Shown piece after piece: positions 15,731 through 25,801 of a stretch of 64,000 nucleotides of DNA. The stretch spans positions 1-64,000 of the forward strand of contig CANSUS010000004.1 of assembly GCA_947650155.1 (NCBI GenBank), written 5' to 3'. The translations under genes were made by a program, and so were the position numbers. Under the pieces are notes generated by a model, which was not told the origin of the DNA, did no database searches, and saw only the letters and a list, made by a program, of their open reading frames with translations. The first letter of the stretch is position 1, and each line of letters opens with the position of its first letter. Source of the stretch: an uncultured Lachnospiraceae bacterium (GTDB lineage: Bacteria > Bacillota > Clostridia > Lachnospirales > Lachnospiraceae).

Positions 15731-17017
15731 AACGGAAGCCTTTCGCTCCAGCATATATTTTTCTTCAAATTCCTGAATCGGAAGCGGTCTGTCGTGCAGG
15801 AAACCCTGCACCAGATTGCAGCCGCAGGAGGCTACCACGTTTTCTTCTTCTTTTGTCTCTACCCCTTCGCAGATCACTTCCAGACCGATTCTCTTAAAGA
15901 TATCTATGATACCGGACATAATCTTTACACCCTTATTGGTATTAATGCTGTTTTGCACAAATCCCCTGTCAAATTTGATAATATCCACCGGCAGAACGCC
16001 CACCGTATTCAGAGAACTGTAACCCGATCCAAAATCATCCATACTCACTTTGTATCCCATTTTCTGGATATTTCCCAATTTTGCCGTTATATATTCCATA
16101 TCTTCCAAAAAAACCGTTTCTGTCACTTCATATTCGATATATTGTCTGGGCACTCTGTATTTTTCAACTTTCTTTAAGGTTTCTTCCCATTTCATCTCAT
16201 ACAAAAGATCCAGTCTGGATAAATTCACACTGACCGGAACCGGTCTGATTCCCCTGTCTATCCATGATTCTACCAGTTCATACACTTTTTCCACCACATA
16301 ACTGTCCAGATCCGAAATCATTCCCGCCTTTTCCAAAACCGGAATAAACATATTGGGAGGAACCACATTCCCTTCCGCATCCCTGATGCGTACAAGCGCC
16401 TCTGCTCCCGCAAGTTCCTGTGTGTCAATCGTAAATTTGGGCTGTAAATAGACCAGAATACGCGCCTCTTTCATTGCCTGCTCAAACATCGGTATCACTT
16501 TCCGTTCCATATCGGCTTTCCTTGCCAGATCTTCGCTGTAAAAAGCAATATTCTCCACATAGCTGTCCACAATACTCTTTCGCGCTATCTCTGCCTTATC
16601 CACAATCTCCGAAATAGATCTGAAATCTTCACTTATCTGACATGCTCCTGCATTGACATGTACTTTTGCTAATGGATATCTGCTTTCCATCCTTCTTGAA
16701 AATTCTGCATGTCTTTCAAAAAAACGATGAAAAAGCCGTTCTTCAGAATCTTCATTCGCCGAAGTCAGGATCACGAAACGGTCGGCATGCATCCTGGAGC
16801 CCAGTCTCGCATTCGGGTTATTAAAATAAAAGTATTCCGCAAGCTGCTTTAACAGCTCATCTCCTGCCTCATACCCATAAACGTCATTAATATATTTGAA
16901 GTTACTGATATTCATGGATACCAGAATATAATCTTTTCCTTCTTCCGTTATAATCCTGTCCGCTTCTTTTTTAAAATCGTCAAAGTACAAAAGTCTGGTG
17001 AGTTTGTCTGACTGCAT
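15725..17017 (-). CDS. EAL-domain cyclic-di-GMP phosphodiesterase with degenerate GGDEF
   Basis: A 430-residue cytoplasmic protein. Residues ~1-165 are a GGDEF fold in which the catalytic GGDEF is replaced by MHADRF, so it cannot make c-di-GMP. Residues ~175-425 are an EAL domain with the full set of metal and catalytic motifs: AEALVRI, VNLSRL, YEVTET, MDDFGSGYSSL, IKFDRGFV, EGVET and QGFL. It should degrade c-di-GMP, with the GGDEF remnant perhaps as a GTP-sensing or dimer domain. No membrane segment is present. The start at 17017 has GGAGG 5 bases ahead. In a flagellated bacterium it is a plausible motility/biofilm control enzyme. Confidence 0.85.
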   Translation of the reverse strand: MQSDKLTRLLYFDDFKKEADRIITEEGKDYILVSMNISNFKYINDVYGYEAGDELLKQLAEYFYFNNPNARLGSRMHADRFVILTSANEDSEERLFHRFFERHAEFSRRMESRYPLAKVHVNAGACQISEDFRSISEIVDKAEIARKSIVDSYVENIAFYSEDLARKADMERKVIPMFEQAMKEARILVYLQPKFTIDTQELAGAEALVRIRDAEGNVVPPNMFIPVLEKAGMISDLDSYVVEKVYELVESWIDRGIRPVPVSVNLSRLDLLYEMKWEETLKKVEKYRVPRQYIEYEVTETVFLEDMEYITAKLGNIQKMGYKVSMDDFGSGYSSLNTVGVLPVDIIKFDRGFVQNSINTNKGVKIMSGIIDIFKRIGLEVICEGVETKEEENVVASCGCNLVQGFLHDRPLPIQEFEEKYMLERKASVL

Positions 17018-17219
17018 AAATTCCTCCGTTCCTGTAACACTCCTGTTTTCCGTACGCTTAAGCGATTTCTGCAAAGAGTACAGCCTTTTTATAATTGTAC
17101 CATAAAGTATCCGGCGAATGAAATATTTTTTGTGTCATTTTCTTTTTCCTATGCATAAAATAAAAAGACAAAACAATGTATTCATGCCTGAAACAGGCTT
17201 GACAGGAACAGGATCTTCT

Positions 17220-17924
17220 ATGATTTTATCCGCTTCTAACCACCTTACGAAAAAACGCATCGCCATCGTGGGACGCGAAAAACAGACTGTAAATTATCAG
17301 AAAGCGCTGGACTTCTTTTCCCTGCGTTATGAAGTAACCTTATCCACCGGAAATCTGTCAGGATTTGATGCACTCCTGCTGCCTGGCGGCGGAGACATCG
17401 ATCCGGTACTTATTTCAGAACCGGACATGGGTTCTAAAAATATCGACAGAGAACTGGATATTTTACAATTTCAGGCGCTGGATTTGTTTGTAAAAAGTAA
17501 AAAACCTATCCTTGGAATCTGTAAAGGTTTTCAATTGATAGAACTTTATTTTGGCGCGTCTTTAATACAGGACCTTCCCCTGCCTTCCCTACATCCGGTG
17601 CAGGAAAACGGCGCCGATTCCCTGCATTTTGTACACTGCCGCCCCCTTAGCTGCGCCAGGACAGAACATTCTTTTTCTTCTCCTGACTTTCCTGAAAAAG
17701 TACTGGTAAACAGTGCGCATCATCAGGGAATCCAAAAAAACGGAAGGCAGTTATATCCCTTTCAGGAAGCTGAAGACGGTATTACAGAAGGGGTCTGTCA
17801 TGAAACGCTTCCCATTCTGGCTTTTCAATGGCATCCCGAAAGAATGCTGCTTTCAGAAGACAGAAAATTACAGCAGACCGGGCAGCTTGCCTTTACTTTC
17901 TTTTTATCTCTGCTTTCCGTTTAG
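17220..17924 (+). CDS. Class I glutamine amidotransferase-like hydrolase (PuuD/C26 type)
   Basis: A ~234-residue peptidase C26 family protein, the group that includes gamma-glutamyl-GABA hydrolase PuuD. It has LLLPGGGDIDP, the nucleophile Cys in ILGICKGFQLIE and the His/Glu pair in FQWHPERM, with NSAHHQGI in between. It would cut gamma-glutamyl amide bonds in polyamine or amino-acid breakdown, but the exact substrate is unknown. The start is uncertain: I favour the ATG at 17220 (AGGA 8 bases ahead), while the frame is open from 17118. The 3' end overlaps the convergent neighbour by 32 bp. Confidence 0.75.
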   Translation: MILSASNHLTKKRIAIVGREKQTVNYQKALDFFSLRYEVTLSTGNLSGFDALLLPGGGDIDPVLISEPDMGSKNIDRELDILQFQALDLFVKSKKPILGICKGFQLIELYFGASLIQDLPLPSLHPVQENGADSLHFVHCRPLSCARTEHSFSSPDFPEKVLVNSAHHQGIQKNGRQLYPFQEAEDGITEGVCHETLPILAFQWHPERMLLSEDRKLQQTGQLAFTFFLSLLSV

Positions 17925-19134
17925 GCTTCTGCGCTTTTATTTCCCGGATCATCTTTTTATTTTCCGCGGCTTTTTCCTGAAACTTCATTTTATTTTCTTC
18001 CGCCTTTTCCGACAATTTCAAAAGCCCTTCTTCGGTCCGGTACTGTATTTCCTGTTTCACTCTCTCTGATGCCATTTCAAAGAGAGTGCGGATAATCTCT
18101 GTTATCATCTTTCTTGATTCTTCATCAATCTCTTTAATGGCCGCCAGAACCCCGCTCATGCTCTTTTTCAAATCAGCCGTAAAATCAATGAGATTGTCGG
18201 TATCTGAAGCCTCAATTACCGTAAACAGTACTTCAATAAAAGCATGTATCTGTTCTTCAGTCAATGACAGAATCCACTCATTTATTGTGTGATCCACAAA
18301 TTTACGGCCGGAATAGATATCATCCACATACATAAAATGATCATCTTTCACTCTCCATGTGTATGGATTGTGCTGCATCAATCCAAAAGTTTTGCTCTCA
18401 ATGACTTTATAGTTTTCATGACTTTCCAGCAGCATCCCGATCATAGAGGAATGCGGAATGATCTTAACGATCCTGTCAGCAATCTTTTCATATTTTTCCG
18501 CATGCATTACCTCCGGTCTGAATCCGGGTCCGTCATGGCTGTAGATTTTACGGATTTTATCTCTTATTTTCTTTTTACAGTTCATGGATGCATATACTGC
18601 AAAATTTCCTCCTTTGGAATGCCCTCCTACATAAAAATCTCCTTTTATCTGCTTTCCCACATAGTTTAAATACTCTACGCTGCTAAGCTGTCCCCTTGCC
18701 GGTTTGGAAAAAGCAAGATTAAAATCTTCTTTCCATCCGACAATTGTTTCATCCGTTCCCCTGAAAGCCACATAAAAACTGCCATCCTCAAGTGCAAAAG
18801 TCACTGCGGAAAACTGCGTTTCTTTTTCGACGTCAATCTCATTTTCATAGTAATTTAACTTCACAGTGCCAAATCTCTTTCCTGACACAATTCCGGCAAA
18901 TAATTCTCTGTTTTCTTTTTCATATCTTTCATCTGCAAATAAATTCCCATTATCTTTTTGTATATCCAGATCCCCGATCGACAAAAACGGTGCATTCTGT
19001 GCTATGGACGCCACGAGATTGTCAAACTTTAAGTAGGACAGCTGACTGAAAATCAGACTGTCCACATCATTGAAGGGTTTTTGCAGAAAAGAAATATCCC
19101 CATATTTTTTCAAGTAATCAATCATAGTCTCCAT
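17893..19134 (-). CDS. Mbeg1-like (DUF2974) alpha/beta hydrolase
   Basis: A 413-residue protein with an alpha/beta-hydrolase domain (residues ~1-260) of the DUF2974/Mbeg1-like family. It has FYVAFRGTDETIVGWKEDF and the nucleophile elbow GGHSKGGNFAVYA, then SHDGPGF. A lipase or esterase activity is probable; the substrate is unknown. The C-terminal ~80 residues are a highly charged Lys/Glu coiled coil ending AQKPKRKAEIKRK. The start at 19134 fits translational coupling: it begins one base after the stop codon of the DUF3810 gene. Such hydrolases are widespread in Lachnospiraceae. Confidence 0.75.
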   Translation of the reverse strand: METMIDYLKKYGDISFLQKPFNDVDSLIFSQLSYLKFDNLVASIAQNAPFLSIGDLDIQKDNGNLFADERYEKENRELFAGIVSGKRFGTVKLNYYENEIDVEKETQFSAVTFALEDGSFYVAFRGTDETIVGWKEDFNLAFSKPARGQLSSVEYLNYVGKQIKGDFYVGGHSKGGNFAVYASMNCKKKIRDKIRKIYSHDGPGFRPEVMHAEKYEKIADRIVKIIPHSSMIGMLLESHENYKVIESKTFGLMQHNPYTWRVKDDHFMYVDDIYSGRKFVDHTINEWILSLTEEQIHAFIEVLFTVIEASDTDNLIDFTADLKKSMSGVLAAIKEIDEESRKMITEIIRTLFEMASERVKQEIQYRTEEGLLKLSEKAEENKMKFQEKAAENKKMIREIKAQKPKRKAEIKRK

Positions 19135-19135
19135 A

Positions 19136-20281
19136 TTACTCTTCACTCCCAATGTCATAGTATTCCAGCAAAAGTTCCACTACTCTGCTATAACTTACCA
19201 ATCCGTCAGCAATTCCGTTTAAATTCAGATTTGCCTCCACAAAGGCATTGGATGCCCTGCTGACTGTTTCCGTGCTGAGTACCGCCTTTTCCTCTACCCT
19301 GGCCCATGCTTCCGGCGTCAGGAACACTTTATCTTTCCTGACCTGCTTTGAAATGGGAATCTGCTGTGAATAAATCGTTTTGTTTTCTTCTATCGCATCA
19401 TAATAATCATTATCCAGATAATATAGTACACTCAAATACCCACTGTACTGAAAAAATATGTCCTCCGAATCCACACAGGCAAGAAAACCTATAAAATTTG
19501 CCTCATCTTCATAAATAAAACCTTTTAAGTGCGCCAGCTCATGACAGAGTGTGCCGGGGGTATTGGTAATATACATCTGCGTATTATAATTTGCCTCCAT
19601 CGAAAAAGGAAAATAATACCCCATCATTTTCTGCTGGCTGAAAAACCCGGAAAAATAAAATCCCTTCGGCGGCGGATAAAACCCGGAAAGCTGCGGATAA
19701 ATTTCTCCCAGGCGCTGCATCTCCTTTATCGCCTGCGCTTTCATATCTCCATTGTAGACCACATTGCCGTACTCATCCCGCTCCACCAGCTTACTCAGTC
19801 TGTTGCATTCGCTCACTACAACATTTCTCAGTTCTTCCAGTTCACTTAATCTGTATTGTTTGTCTTCCGCCTTCTCCATATACTTTTCCGAAAAAGTGCT
19901 TCCATGAAACAAAATAAAGCAGTTTAACGTCATAATAATACCCACACAGGTAAAAAGTACCAGCATACCAAAGCCATAAAAACGTACCCATAAGGGAAGC
20001 TTCTTTTTCTTTCTTTTTATCGCGCATACCAGCTTATATACTGCCGCATAGATACCGGTAAGCAAAAGAATCAGAATCAGTGGCGCAAAAATAACCAGCA
20101 TGATCTCTCCTAGCGAAAAAGAAAACAACCCCGTCAGCCTCCCATAGCTTTCTACCCATATCGGAAAAATATGGCTGATATACCAATCGCAGAACGGCAT
20201 ACTGTTCCATGCCAGTGCATTAATCATTACAATGATTACCCAAAAGCTTCCGATCACTACATATCGTTTTTTTACCGCCAT
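19136..20281 (-). CDS. DUF3810 membrane protein with HExxH zinc-protease motif
   Basis: A 381-residue membrane protein. Three N-terminal transmembrane helices (about residues 8-28, 55-78 and 100-122) are followed by an extracellular or cytoplasmic domain. This contains TLCHELAHLKGF, a gluzincin-like HExxH, with EDEANFIGF ~9 residues later as the likely third ligand. This is the DUF3810 arrangement, and a membrane-bound metallopeptidase is the likely function; no substrate is known. The start at 20281 is favoured by GGTGG 9 bases ahead. It is translationally coupled with the downstream Mbeg1-like gene (stop and start one base apart), so the two probably work together. Confidence 0.75.
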   Translation of the reverse strand: MAVKKRYVVIGSFWVIIVMINALAWNSMPFCDWYISHIFPIWVESYGRLTGLFSFSLGEIMLVIFAPLILILLLTGIYAAVYKLVCAIKRKKKKLPLWVRFYGFGMLVLFTCVGIIMTLNCFILFHGSTFSEKYMEKAEDKQYRLSELEELRNVVVSECNRLSKLVERDEYGNVVYNGDMKAQAIKEMQRLGEIYPQLSGFYPPPKGFYFSGFFSQQKMMGYYFPFSMEANYNTQMYITNTPGTLCHELAHLKGFIYEDEANFIGFLACVDSEDIFFQYSGYLSVLYYLDNDYYDAIEENKTIYSQQIPISKQVRKDKVFLTPEAWARVEEKAVLSTETVSRASNAFVEANLNLNGIADGLVSYSRVVELLLEYYDIGSEE

Positions 20282-20437
20282 CTTTGTTTCCACCCGCCCC
20301 ATATGTCTTTTTTCAGATTTGTATAAAAAAAAGCTTCTCTTATCTATTAATTTTATCTCAATTCCTTGAAAATATCTACAATTTATGATACTTTTTACTT
20401 ATTAAACGTTGATATATAAAAAGGAGAATTCTATATT

Positions 20438-22060
20438 ATGACTCATACACAAAATAACCGGAAGACGACCAGCATTGCTTTTAAATTAGTTCTGACCATC
20501 ATACCGCTTATTACTGTGGGGATCATTACGATTATGACTGTAAACTTTGTGACTACTAAAAATGCCCTGATCAAAAGCGCCGGACAGACTTTAAAAGAAG
20601 CAACTGATTCCAACGTGAATGCCATTGAAACTTTTGTGGAAAGCACCCTTGCCTCGCTGAACCGTGTCTATGATACGATGAGCAGCGCTTCTTTTTCTTC
20701 TGAAGAAAATAAAATGGCCTATCTTGCCACCACTCTGAATATCCAGCCTGAAATTCCGATGGGAATTTATATCGGCGACAATCAAAATAACTGGACAGAT
20801 TCTTCCGGCTGGCAGCCCGATGAAGCTTATCAGGTTGCAGAGCAGGGATGGTATAAAGAAGGGCTGTCCCATGAGACTTTTGCTTTCGGACAGCCTTATA
20901 TTGCAAACAGCACTTTCACTTATGTGGTAAGCGCTACCGCTCTCTTATCCTCCGAAAATGGTATTGATACGGTGATTGCGGCAGACGTACAGCTGGCAAC
21001 GCTTTCTGACGAAATCTCCAACATCCGCTTTTTAGATGATGGATACTGCTTTTTGGTAGACACAGACTCTCTTGCCATACTGGCGCATAAGGATACTTCT
21101 CTGATCGGCGCTTCCTTAAATGAATTATCCGCTGACCCTATCATGAGTACAGTAAATGAAATGCTGTCACTCCACACAGAATATACGACAGACACGGTTT
21201 CAGATGGCAGGGAAAACTATATGCTTGCCGCAAAACCGATTCAAAACACCGGCTGGGCGGTCGTATCCTGCATCCGGGAAGCTACCGTACTCGGCGCATT
21301 GACCAAACTGGAATGGTTCTGCTTTTTCTTAACCATATTTGTAATTGTACTTGCAGCGCTGATACTCCGCTTTGTCATTTATAAAATGGTCGCCCCCATC
21401 AAATCACTTACCAAAACAATCAGCGATATTACGGACGGTGATCTGACCGTACAAATACATACTACAGGAAATGATGAAATTTCCGTTATGAGCGCCGCTT
21501 TGGAAGAATTTGTGGAAATCATGAGAGAAGTGATCGGCGATATCCGTAACATATCCGACCAGCTCAGCGAACAGTCCGATACAAGCAAAACAGTGGCACA
21601 AAGCCTGCACGAAACCGCCACTGCCCAGACAGATTCCTCCGGCGATATGCAGATTACAATGGAACAGATCACCAATACCGTCTATGAACTTGCCGAAAAT
21701 GCTGCTTATCTTTCAGAGGTCATAAATGATACAGCCATCATCGGCGATCATGCAGAAGAAATATTTTTAGATATTGCATCTGTTGTTCCTGAAAACCTCT
21801 CGGCACAGCTTGGCGAACTGGGCGCGGCTTTTGACGAAATGCTGACAAAGATTCATTCGGTAACCGACGTTGCCGTCAATCTTGCCGATCTTTCAGAAGA
21901 ACAGTCCGCAAGCGCCGAAGAAGTGCTTGCTTCCACAACCTTACTTACGGAAGCATCCCTGCGGTTATCCAAAGAAGGCGTCCGGGTTTCGGAGTGTGCA
22001 GACATTGTATCTGCTTCCGCTTTTACATTAGCGGAGCATATGCGTAAATTTAAATTATAA
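20438..22060 (+). CDS. Chemoreceptor-like dCache-HAMP protein lacking the MCP hairpin tip
   Basis: A 540-residue membrane protein. TM1 is at ~14-38, followed by a large extracytoplasmic dCache-type sensor (~40-285, with GQPYIANSTFTYVVSATALL), TM2 at ~292-316 and HAMP at ~317-370 (MVAPIKSLTKTISDITDGDL). The C-terminal helices look like an MCP (LSEEQSASAEEVLASTTLLT, AEHMRKFKL), but the conserved hairpin that binds CheA and CheW is absent and the cytoplasmic part is shortened. It may bind a ligand without driving the normal kinase array, or act as an accessory or decoy receptor. An AGGAG box stands before the ATG. Confidence 0.75.
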   Translation: MTHTQNNRKTTSIAFKLVLTIIPLITVGIITIMTVNFVTTKNALIKSAGQTLKEATDSNVNAIETFVESTLASLNRVYDTMSSASFSSEENKMAYLATTLNIQPEIPMGIYIGDNQNNWTDSSGWQPDEAYQVAEQGWYKEGLSHETFAFGQPYIANSTFTYVVSATALLSSENGIDTVIAADVQLATLSDEISNIRFLDDGYCFLVDTDSLAILAHKDTSLIGASLNELSADPIMSTVNEMLSLHTEYTTDTVSDGRENYMLAAKPIQNTGWAVVSCIREATVLGALTKLEWFCFFLTIFVIVLAALILRFVIYKMVAPIKSLTKTISDITDGDLTVQIHTTGNDEISVMSAALEEFVEIMREVIGDIRNISDQLSEQSDTSKTVAQSLHETATAQTDSSGDMQITMEQITNTVYELAENAAYLSEVINDTAIIGDHAEEIFLDIASVVPENLSAQLGELGAAFDEMLTKIHSVTDVAVNLADLSEEQSASAEEVLASTTLLTEASLRLSKEGVRVSECADIVSASAFTLAEHMRKFKL

Positions 22061-22078
22061 CATGCTTTCAGAACACGC

Positions 22079-22124
22079 AAAAAGCGGTAAACAAATGGAA
22101 ATATCCCAATGTTTACCGCTTTTT
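22079..22124. terminator. Bidirectional terminator between MCP-like and ABC genes
   Basis: A 14-bp perfect stem (AAAAAGCGGTAAAC and GTTTACCGCTTTTT) ends in T runs on both strands and lies between two convergent genes. Confidence 0.85.
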
Positions 22125-22147
22125 AATTGCCCCCGCTTTTCTATTTG

Positions 22148-24034
22148 TCAATTACCGGCTTTTCCTGTTTTTCCGGTGTAAAGCTGATAGTATTTTCCCT
22201 GCTCGGAAATCAGCTGCTCATGATTTCCCCTTTCAATAATCCTTCCCTGTTCCAGAACCATAATGCAGTCCGCGTTGCGGATGGTGGAAAGTCTGTGGGC
22301 AATTACAAAGGTAGTTCTGCCGTTCATCAGCCGATCCATTCCCTGCTGTACCAGGCTTTCTGTTCTGGTATCGATGGAAGAAGTAGCCTCGTCCAGAATC
22401 AGTACCGGCGGATCTGCAACCGCCGCTCTGGCAATCGACAAAAGCTGTCTCTGTCCCTGGCTTAAATTCCCTCCGTCCCCGGTCAGCACGGTCTGATACC
22501 CATCCGGCAGACGTTTGATAAAGCTGTGGGCGTTGGCAAGTTTTGCCGCTGCAATGCATTCTTCATCTGTCGCATCCAGCCGTCCGTAACGAATATTATC
22601 CATTACCGTTCCGGTAAATAAATGAGTATCCTGCAATACCATTCCCAATGAATGCCTTAAATCATCTTTTTTAATCTTATTGATGTTAATACCATCATAG
22701 CGGATCTTTCCATCCTGTATATCATAAAACCGGTTAATCAGATTCGTAATCGTAGTCTTTCCCGCACCCGTGCTTCCGACAAACGCAATCTTCTGTCCCG
22801 GTGTGGCAAACAGCTTCACCCCATGAAGCACAATTTTATCTTCATGATAGCCAAAATCCACATCATCAAAAACCACATCCCCCTGCAGTTTCGTATAAGT
22901 GACCGTTCCCTGCGCCTGATGGGGATGCTTCCATGCCCAGATACCGGTACGTTCTTTCGTTTCTTCCAAAGTACCATCCGGCAGTTCTTTTGCATTCACA
23001 AGCTCAACATAGCCATTGTCCACTTCGACTTCTGCATCCATCAGCGCAAATACCCTCTGTGCGCCTGCCATCGCCATCACAATTGCATTCAGCTGTTGGC
23101 TGATCTGGGTAATCGGCTGCGTAAAGCTTTTATTCAGCGTTAAAAAGGCTACCAGCCCTCCTAACGTCAGCGTCCCTACATGGTTTAACGCTAACAGCCC
23201 TCCTGCAATGGCGCAAAGCACATAGCTGATATTGCCGATATTGGCATTTATGGGCATCATAATATTGGCATATTTATTGGCGTTATCCGCACTGATACGA
23301 AGTTCGTCATTCAATTTCTTAAATGCCTCAATACTTTGCTCCTCATGACAAAATACTTTTATAACCTTCTGCCCGCCTATCATTTCTTCAATAAAACCGT
23401 TTACCGTTCCCAGATCTTTTTGCTGTCTGCCAAAATACATCCCCGACTTTCCGCCGATCTTTGACATCGTAAACAGCATCACGCCGACCATAGCCAGAGA
23501 AAGTATGGTTAACGGCACATTCGTCGTAATCATTCCTGTAAATACGCAGACTACGCTGACACAGGAATTGATAGTCTGGGGAATACTCATACTGATCAGC
23601 TGCCTTAAAGTGTCCACATCATTCGTATATACGGACATGATATCTCCATGCGCATTGGTATCAAAATATTTAATCGGCAGCTTCTCCATATGGACAAACA
23701 GATCATCCCGCAGCCGCTTCAATGTTCCCTGCCCTACATTCACCATAATACGGTTATAGACATAGGAACATACGATTCCAACTAAAAAGATGGCCGCCAT
23801 CCGAAGCAGCGCTTCCGCCAGCGCTGAAAAGTCGCCGCCGCCGTTTTGCGCCATCGGCAGAATATAATCGTCGATCAAAGTCTGCATAAAAGTAATGCCC
23901 ACCAGATTGGCAATGGCCGCTGTAATAATGCAGACAACTACGACCAAAAAAGAAAATTTATAATTTACAGTCATATATTTTATTACCCGGGACAGAACTT
24001 TCATCGGGTTTTCTACTCGTTTTCTCTCTTTCAT
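22148..24034 (-). CDS. ABC exporter half-transporter (second of pair)
   Basis: A 628-residue fused permease-ATPase. Six transmembrane helices lie in residues ~25-330, followed by the nucleotide-binding domain. That has Walker A (GSTGAGKTT), Q-loop (MVLQDTHLF), signature (LSQGQRQLLSIARA), Walker B (VLILDEATSSID) and H-loop (VIAHRLSTI). An insertion of ~35 residues with GIWAWKHPHQAQGT stands between the domains. Together with the gene upstream (21-bp gap) it most likely forms a heterodimeric multidrug-type exporter. The signature and Walker B Glu look canonical in this subunit. GGAGG precedes the ATG by 6 bases. Confidence 0.88.
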   Translation of the reverse strand: MKERKRVENPMKVLSRVIKYMTVNYKFSFLVVVVCIITAAIANLVGITFMQTLIDDYILPMAQNGGGDFSALAEALLRMAAIFLVGIVCSYVYNRIMVNVGQGTLKRLRDDLFVHMEKLPIKYFDTNAHGDIMSVYTNDVDTLRQLISMSIPQTINSCVSVVCVFTGMITTNVPLTILSLAMVGVMLFTMSKIGGKSGMYFGRQQKDLGTVNGFIEEMIGGQKVIKVFCHEEQSIEAFKKLNDELRISADNANKYANIMMPINANIGNISYVLCAIAGGLLALNHVGTLTLGGLVAFLTLNKSFTQPITQISQQLNAIVMAMAGAQRVFALMDAEVEVDNGYVELVNAKELPDGTLEETKERTGIWAWKHPHQAQGTVTYTKLQGDVVFDDVDFGYHEDKIVLHGVKLFATPGQKIAFVGSTGAGKTTITNLINRFYDIQDGKIRYDGININKIKKDDLRHSLGMVLQDTHLFTGTVMDNIRYGRLDATDEECIAAAKLANAHSFIKRLPDGYQTVLTGDGGNLSQGQRQLLSIARAAVADPPVLILDEATSSIDTRTESLVQQGMDRLMNGRTTFVIAHRLSTIRNADCIMVLEQGRIIERGNHEQLISEQGKYYQLYTGKTGKAGN

Positions 24035-24055
24035 TGCAATCCTCCATTCTTACCG

Positions 24056-25801
24056 TCAGCCTGCCTGTTCATCAAAGTCTCCTCCACCCTTTGTCTGAAC
24101 CTCGTAGATCTCCTGATAAATCGCATTAGTCTTTAACAGATTTTCATGGGTATCAAAACCGTTCACTTCTCCGTTCTCCAATACCAATATCCTGTCTGCA
24201 TCCTGTACGCTGGAAATACGCTGCGCAATAATTAACTTGGTAATCCCCGGTATCGTCTCTTTAAAAGTCTTTCTGATTTTCGCATCCGTTGCTGTATCTA
24301 CCGCACTGGTGGAATCATCCAGAATCAGAATCTTTGGATTTTTGAGCAGCGCCCTTGCAATACAAAGTCTTTGCTTTTGTCCTCCCGACACATTATTTCC
24401 GCCCTGTTCTATATAAGTATCATACTGCTTTGGAAACCGTGTGATAAATTCGTCCGCACATGCCTGTCTGCATGCTTCCATACATTCCTCTTCCGATGCA
24501 TCTTCTTTTCCCCACCGCAGATTTTCCAGTATTGTACCGGAGAATAACACATTCTTCTGCAAAACGACAGCAACCTGATTACGCAGTACTTCCATATCAT
24601 AGTCCCTTACGTCCCTGCCGCCTACAAAAACAGAGCCCTTCTGCACATCATAAAGGCGGCTTACCAGATTGGCAAAACTGGATTTTCCGCAGCCGGTCCC
24701 TCCGATAATGCCAATCGTTTCACCGGATTTGATATGCAGGTCAATATCCTTTAAGGTTTCTTCTCCTGAACCTTCCCGATAGGAAAAAGATACATGATTG
24801 AAGTCAATATCGCCGTTTGCCACTGTCTTAAGCGGATTTGCCCCATTCGTAAGCGACGGCTCTTCTGTAAGAACTTCCGTAATACGTTTTGCACTTGCCG
24901 CGCTCATCGTCAGCATTACAAAAATCATAGAAAGCATCATAAGAGACATCAGGATACTCATGATATAGGAAAACATAGAAGTAAGTTCCCCTGTTGTCAT
25001 TTCTCCATTCACAACAAAATGAGCGCCAAACCAGGACAGGGCAATAATGCATCCATATATAGTAAGCATCATAACCGGGTTGTTAAACGCAACAATGCTC
25101 TCCGCTTTAACTGAAAGGTCATACAATTCTCCTGACGCCTTTCCGAATTTTTCGTTTTCATGGTCTTCCCTCACATAAGCCTTTACCACGCGAATTGCAG
25201 ATACATTTTCCTGCACGCTGGCGTTGAGTCCGTCATACTTTTTAAATACTTTATCAAAGACCTTCATTGCCATCTGCACAATCAACATAAGTATCATCGC
25301 CAAAAAGAAAATCGCCACAACGAAAACCATACTCAGCCTGTGCTGAATAAAAAAGCACATAATCATACTGCTAACCAGCATAAACGGCGCTCTTACCGCA
25401 ATTCGGATAATCATTTGGTAGGCGTTCTGTATATTGGTAACATCCGTCGTCATCCTTGTAATCAGACCCGCCGTACTATATTTATCAATATTGGCAAATG
25501 AAAATCTCTGAATATTTTCATACATGCTTTCCCTTAAGTTGCAGGCAAGACCTGAAGACGCGTTTGCAGCATACTTTCCGGCAAGCACCCCGAAAGTAAG
25601 GCTGAACATTGCCATAACAACCATACATATGCCGTAAAAATAGACTTTATTAATATCCCCGCCTTCAATTCCCTGATCTATAATCTGCGCCGTTATGTAC
25701 GGGATCAGAACTTCCATCACTACCTCCAGCGCCGCAAACAACGGAGAAAGCAGGGAAGCCTTTTTATACTGCCTTACCTGTTTCAGTATTGTCTTAATCA
25801 T
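24056..25801 (-). CDS. ABC exporter half-transporter (first of pair)
   Basis: A 581-residue fused permease-ATPase: six transmembrane helices, then Walker A (GGTGCGKSS), VSGGQKQRLCIARA signature and LILDDSTSAVD as Walker B. The catalytic Glu is replaced by Asp (LILDDSTS), the usual sign of a degenerate site in heterodimeric exporters such as BmrCD or TM287/288. The partner at 22148-24034 has the intact Glu. Substrate is unknown; drug or lipid export is typical. The start at 25801 is chosen because AAAGGA lies in front, whereas the ATG four codons earlier touches it. It diverges from a LysR regulator. Confidence 0.88.
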   Translation of the reverse strand: MIKTILKQVRQYKKASLLSPLFAALEVVMEVLIPYITAQIIDQGIEGGDINKVYFYGICMVVMAMFSLTFGVLAGKYAANASSGLACNLRESMYENIQRFSFANIDKYSTAGLITRMTTDVTNIQNAYQMIIRIAVRAPFMLVSSMIMCFFIQHRLSMVFVVAIFFLAMILMLIVQMAMKVFDKVFKKYDGLNASVQENVSAIRVVKAYVREDHENEKFGKASGELYDLSVKAESIVAFNNPVMMLTIYGCIIALSWFGAHFVVNGEMTTGELTSMFSYIMSILMSLMMLSMIFVMLTMSAASAKRITEVLTEEPSLTNGANPLKTVANGDIDFNHVSFSYREGSGEETLKDIDLHIKSGETIGIIGGTGCGKSSFANLVSRLYDVQKGSVFVGGRDVRDYDMEVLRNQVAVVLQKNVLFSGTILENLRWGKEDASEEECMEACRQACADEFITRFPKQYDTYIEQGGNNVSGGQKQRLCIARALLKNPKILILDDSTSAVDTATDAKIRKTFKETIPGITKLIIAQRISSVQDADRILVLENGEVNGFDTHENLLKTNAIYQEIYEVQTKGGGDFDEQAG

